A stretch of DNA of 64,000 bases from Streptomyces genisteinicus. Its GTDB lineage: Bacteria; Actinomycetota; Actinomycetes; Streptomycetales; Streptomycetaceae. Positions 62,015 to 64,000 of the stretch are shown here, one piece after another. The notes beneath the pieces are model-generated. The model did not search any database. It was not told where the DNA came from and was given only the letters and a program-made list of their open reading frames with translations. Both the position numbers and the translations under genes were made by a program. Position 1 is the first letter of the stretch. Each line of letters opens with the position of its first letter. The stretch is taken from contig NZ_CP060825.1 in assembly GCF_014489615.1 (NCBI RefSeq), forward strand, positions 6,866,001 through 6,930,000, read 5' to 3'.

Positions 62015-62097
62015 TTCATCGATCTATTGACATACATCGCTCAATGCTGGAATGGTTCCGGCCGTCGGCCGACAGCGTCGTTCCGACCTGGGCTCTG
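62015..62097 (+). promoter_or_regulatory. ATP-grasp gene promoter/operator, copy 2 of the ~83-bp repeat
   Basis: Second copy of the arsL promoter region. TTGACA (62027-62032), 18-base spacer and AATGGT (62051-62056). The overlapping inverted repeat ATTGA-10-TCAAT (62026-62045) is perfect here. Conservation extends into the transcribed leader, beyond what a bare promoter needs. Confidence 0.7.
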
Positions 62098-62152
62098 CAC
62101 CTACGTCGGCCGGCCTCGGCCCCGACCCCACGTCGACACGAAGGTTCCCGCC

Positions 62153-63415
62153 ATGGCCGCCACGACCCAACCGCACTCGACTACCACCGAGGCACCGGTC
62201 CTGCTCCTCATGGGCAGCGGTGACCGCCGCTACCGGGAGTACATCGTGGCGGCCGTCTCCCGCCACTTCCGCCTGTGGCTCCTCGACGCCCACGAGCCGA
62301 GCTGGCAACTGCCCTACGTGGAGGGGGCCTCGCTCCTCGACACCAGGAACCTCGACGAGCTCCTCGTCGAGGTGAAGAAGGTCAGGGAACAGTTCCCCGT
62401 CGCGGGGGTCTTCACCTACGACGAGTCCCTCGTGCACGCCGCCGCGCGACTCGCCGAAGCCCTCGGCCTGCCCGGTAGCGCGCCCGACGCGGTGCTCTCC
62501 TGCCGCGACAAGGCGACCACCCGAGCACGGCTGACGGCAGCGGACGTGCCGCAGCCGGCCTGCACCGCGGTGGCGACGGCGGCCGAGGCACGTCGTGCGG
62601 CCGACGCGACCGGCTACCCCGTGGTCGTCAAGGCTCGTGGACTCGCCGGCAGTCTCGGTGTCGTCCGGGCCGACCACGGCGACGCCGTCGAAGCGGCCTT
62701 CGAGGCGGCCAGCTCGGCCAACTGGCCCGGGGTGCCCCGCTACGAAGCCGACGTCCTGGTCGAGGAGTACCTCACCGGCCCCGAGATCAGTATCGACGCG
62801 GTTGTCGTCGACGGCGTGTGCGCCCCGATGATCGTGGCGCGCAAGCAGGTCGGCATGGACCCGTACTTCGAGGAGACCGGCCACACGGTCGACGCCGCTG
62901 ATCCTCTCCTCCAGGACGCTGAACTCCTGGACCAGCTGCACCGCATCCACAAGGCGCTCGGCTTCGAACACGGTTTCACGCACACCGAGTTCAAGCTCAC
63001 CCCCAAGGGTCCCCGCCTCGTCGAGATCAACGCGCGCCTCGGCGGCGACTTCATCCCCCTCGTCGGAATGCTCGCCACCGGGACCGATCCCGCCGTCGCG
63101 GCCGCTTACGTGGCGGCCGGGCTCGTCCCCGACACGGCGCCCAAGGCCCAGAGGACCGCGGCCATCAGGTTCCTCTACCCGGAGCGCGACTGCGAGGCCG
63201 TCGAAGTGACCGTCCGCACCGATCTCTTCGGGCCAACGGTGCACAGCGCGGTCGCGACAGCCGGCCCCGGCATCCGGCTCGCCCTCCCGCCGCGGGCGTA
63301 CATGAACCGATACGGCTATGTCATCGCCGTCGGCGACGAGCACGACCAGGTGATCGCCGACGTGGAGGCGGCGCCCACCCTGGTCGAACTACGGGCTCGC
63401 CCTCTGACCGGCTGA
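62153..63415 (+). CDS. ATP-grasp amino-acid (peptide) ligase
   Basis: 420 residues from ATG 62153. ATP-grasp fold: N-terminal Rossmann-like domain, then CRDKATTRARLTAADVPQPA, YPVVVKARGLAGSLGV (ATP-binding Lys), DVLVEEYLTGPEISIDAVV, and the metal-binding RLVEINARLGGDF. Closest in style to the carboxylate-amine ligases that make dipeptides (BacD, carnosine synthase, RhizM of rhizocticin). It shares a promoter copy with arsL, so it most likely joins an amino acid to the arsenical amino acid. Two in-frame upstream codons were rejected because they lie inside the promoter repeat. Confidence 0.82.
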   Translation: MAATTQPHSTTTEAPVLLLMGSGDRRYREYIVAAVSRHFRLWLLDAHEPSWQLPYVEGASLLDTRNLDELLVEVKKVREQFPVAGVFTYDESLVHAAARLAEALGLPGSAPDAVLSCRDKATTRARLTAADVPQPACTAVATAAEARRAADATGYPVVVKARGLAGSLGVVRADHGDAVEAAFEAASSANWPGVPRYEADVLVEEYLTGPEISIDAVVVDGVCAPMIVARKQVGMDPYFEETGHTVDAADPLLQDAELLDQLHRIHKALGFEHGFTHTEFKLTPKGPRLVEINARLGGDFIPLVGMLATGTDPAVAAAYVAAGLVPDTAPKAQRTAAIRFLYPERDCEAVEVTVRTDLFGPTVHSAVATAGPGIRLALPPRAYMNRYGYVIAVGDEHDQVIADVEAAPTLVELRARPLTG

Positions 63416-63455
63416 CCGACCGGTTCACCTTTCAGGCCTCAAGGAGCCGCAGCCC

Positions 63456-64000
63456 GTGAGCAAGCCCTCCGACCAGCCGTCACTGCGCTGGGACGACCAC
63501 GCGATCGTCACCCTCGATCAGCGCGCGCTTCCCCACGAGCGGAGGCTCCTGCGCCTGAGCACGGTGGACGACGTCATCACCGCCATCACGACCCTCGCGG
63601 TACGGGGCGCCCCCTCCATCGGTCTCGCGGGCGCCCTGGGCGTCGCGCTCTCGGCGTACGCCCACTGCTCGCAGGGCAGCACCCAGGACGGGCGGACGGC
63701 CGTGGAAGGCGACGCCCAACGGCTTGCCGCCGCGCGTCCCACGGCGGTGAACCTGGCCTGGGCCGTCGACCGCGCTCTGGCGAAACTCGGCGACGGCCCG
63801 GACGCGGTCCTGGCGGAAGCCACCGCCATGATCGACGAGGACCTGGCAGTCAACCGGCGGATGGTCGCCCACGCCGTCCAGGCGGTTCGGGACCGCTGCC
63901 CGCAGCGGTCCCTGCGGCTCCTGACCCACTGCAACACCGGCCGGCTCGCGACCGCCGCCGTGGGTACCGCCCTCGGTACGATCCTCGCGCTCGCCGACTC
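63456..64000 (+). CDS. mtnA: Methylthioribose-1-phosphate isomerase, 3' end outside window
   Basis: First 181 residues from GTG 63456, AAGGAG upstream. LRWDDHAIVTLDQRALP, the substrate-binding VRGAPSIGLAGALGVAL and LLTHCNTGRLATAAVGTALG are the MtnA signatures separating it from eIF2B proteins. MtnA acts in methionine salvage, isomerising the phosphosugar derived from methylthioadenosine. ArsL-type chemistry releases methylthioadenosine for each product made, so this gene fits the pathway. It follows the ATP-grasp gene by 40 bp, likely in the same transcript. Confidence 0.9.
   Translation, partial: MSKPSDQPSLRWDDHAIVTLDQRALPHERRLLRLSTVDDVITAITTLAVRGAPSIGLAGALGVALSAYAHCSQGSTQDGRTAVEGDAQRLAAARPTAVNLAWAVDRALAKLGDGPDAVLAEATAMIDEDLAVNRRMVAHAVQAVRDRCPQRSLRLLTHCNTGRLATAAVGTALGTILALAD

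Overview
The window reads as actinomycete DNA, almost certainly Streptomyces: very high G+C with G/C in nearly all third codon positions, many GTG starts, ATGA/GTGA stop-start overlaps, a SARP regulator, a mycothiol-type (MDMPI/DinB) enzyme and stacked modular NRPS/PKS genes. All calls come from reading the sequence; no database was searched.

Region 1 (1 to about 27 kb) is the right-hand part of a hybrid NRPS/PKS cluster whose left end lies outside the window. It holds the C-terminal half of a terminating NRPS (A-PCP-TE), an MbtH protein, a SARP activator, a fatty-acyl-AMP ligase fused to ACP and a condensation domain, an adenylation domain split over two genes, a KS-AT-ACP polyketide module, and two further free-standing A-PCP proteins. 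Tailoring and supply genes are a luciferase-like monooxygenase with a flavin reductase, a P450, a class IV aminotransferase, a ThiG-like protein, an aldolase plus FAH hydrolase pair, an asparagine-synthetase-like amidotransferase and three type II thioesterases, one with Cys in the nucleophile position. Genes from 4.1 to 27.0 kb are nearly all on the plus strand and often translationally coupled.

Region 2 (27.4 to 32.0 kb) has an EF-hand protein on the minus strand and a three-gene operon of Fe(II)/2-oxoglutarate oxygenase, methyltransferase and carnitine-type O-acyltransferase. Its link to region 1 is not proven.

Region 3 (32.2 to 46.5 kb) looks like an integrated element or defence island. 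It opens with what appears to be the first ten codons of panD (a probable attachment site) and a tyrosine recombinase, and ends with a decayed second copy of that recombinase. Between them are a PD-(D/E)xK nuclease, a three-gene operon (cyclase-like, small membrane protein, STAND NTPase) whose products share one 24-residue motif, an XRE/ImmA regulator pair, and a CBASS locus (CD-NTase, E2-E1 Cap2, convergent HNH-SAVED Cap5).

Region 4 (46.7 to 64 kb) is an arsenic locus that appears biosynthetic as well as protective. A pst-like phosphate (or arsenate) ABC transporter with a PstC-PstA fusion is followed by a radical SAM protein ending in RCCVKC, the hallmark of ArsL, which builds the arsenic antibiotic hydroxyarsinothricin. 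With it are a FemAB-like transferase, a CobW GTPase and ArsM. Then come an arsRBO/arsCT resistance set, a second arsC, four arsR genes in all, an ATP-grasp ligase and the start of mtnA. arsL and the ATP-grasp gene share an ~83-bp promoter copy. The simplest reading is arsenate uptake and reduction, ArsL/ArsM assembly of an arsinothricin-type amino acid, possible peptide capping by the FemAB-like and ATP-grasp enzymes, and MtnA salvage of the methylthioadenosine released by ArsL.
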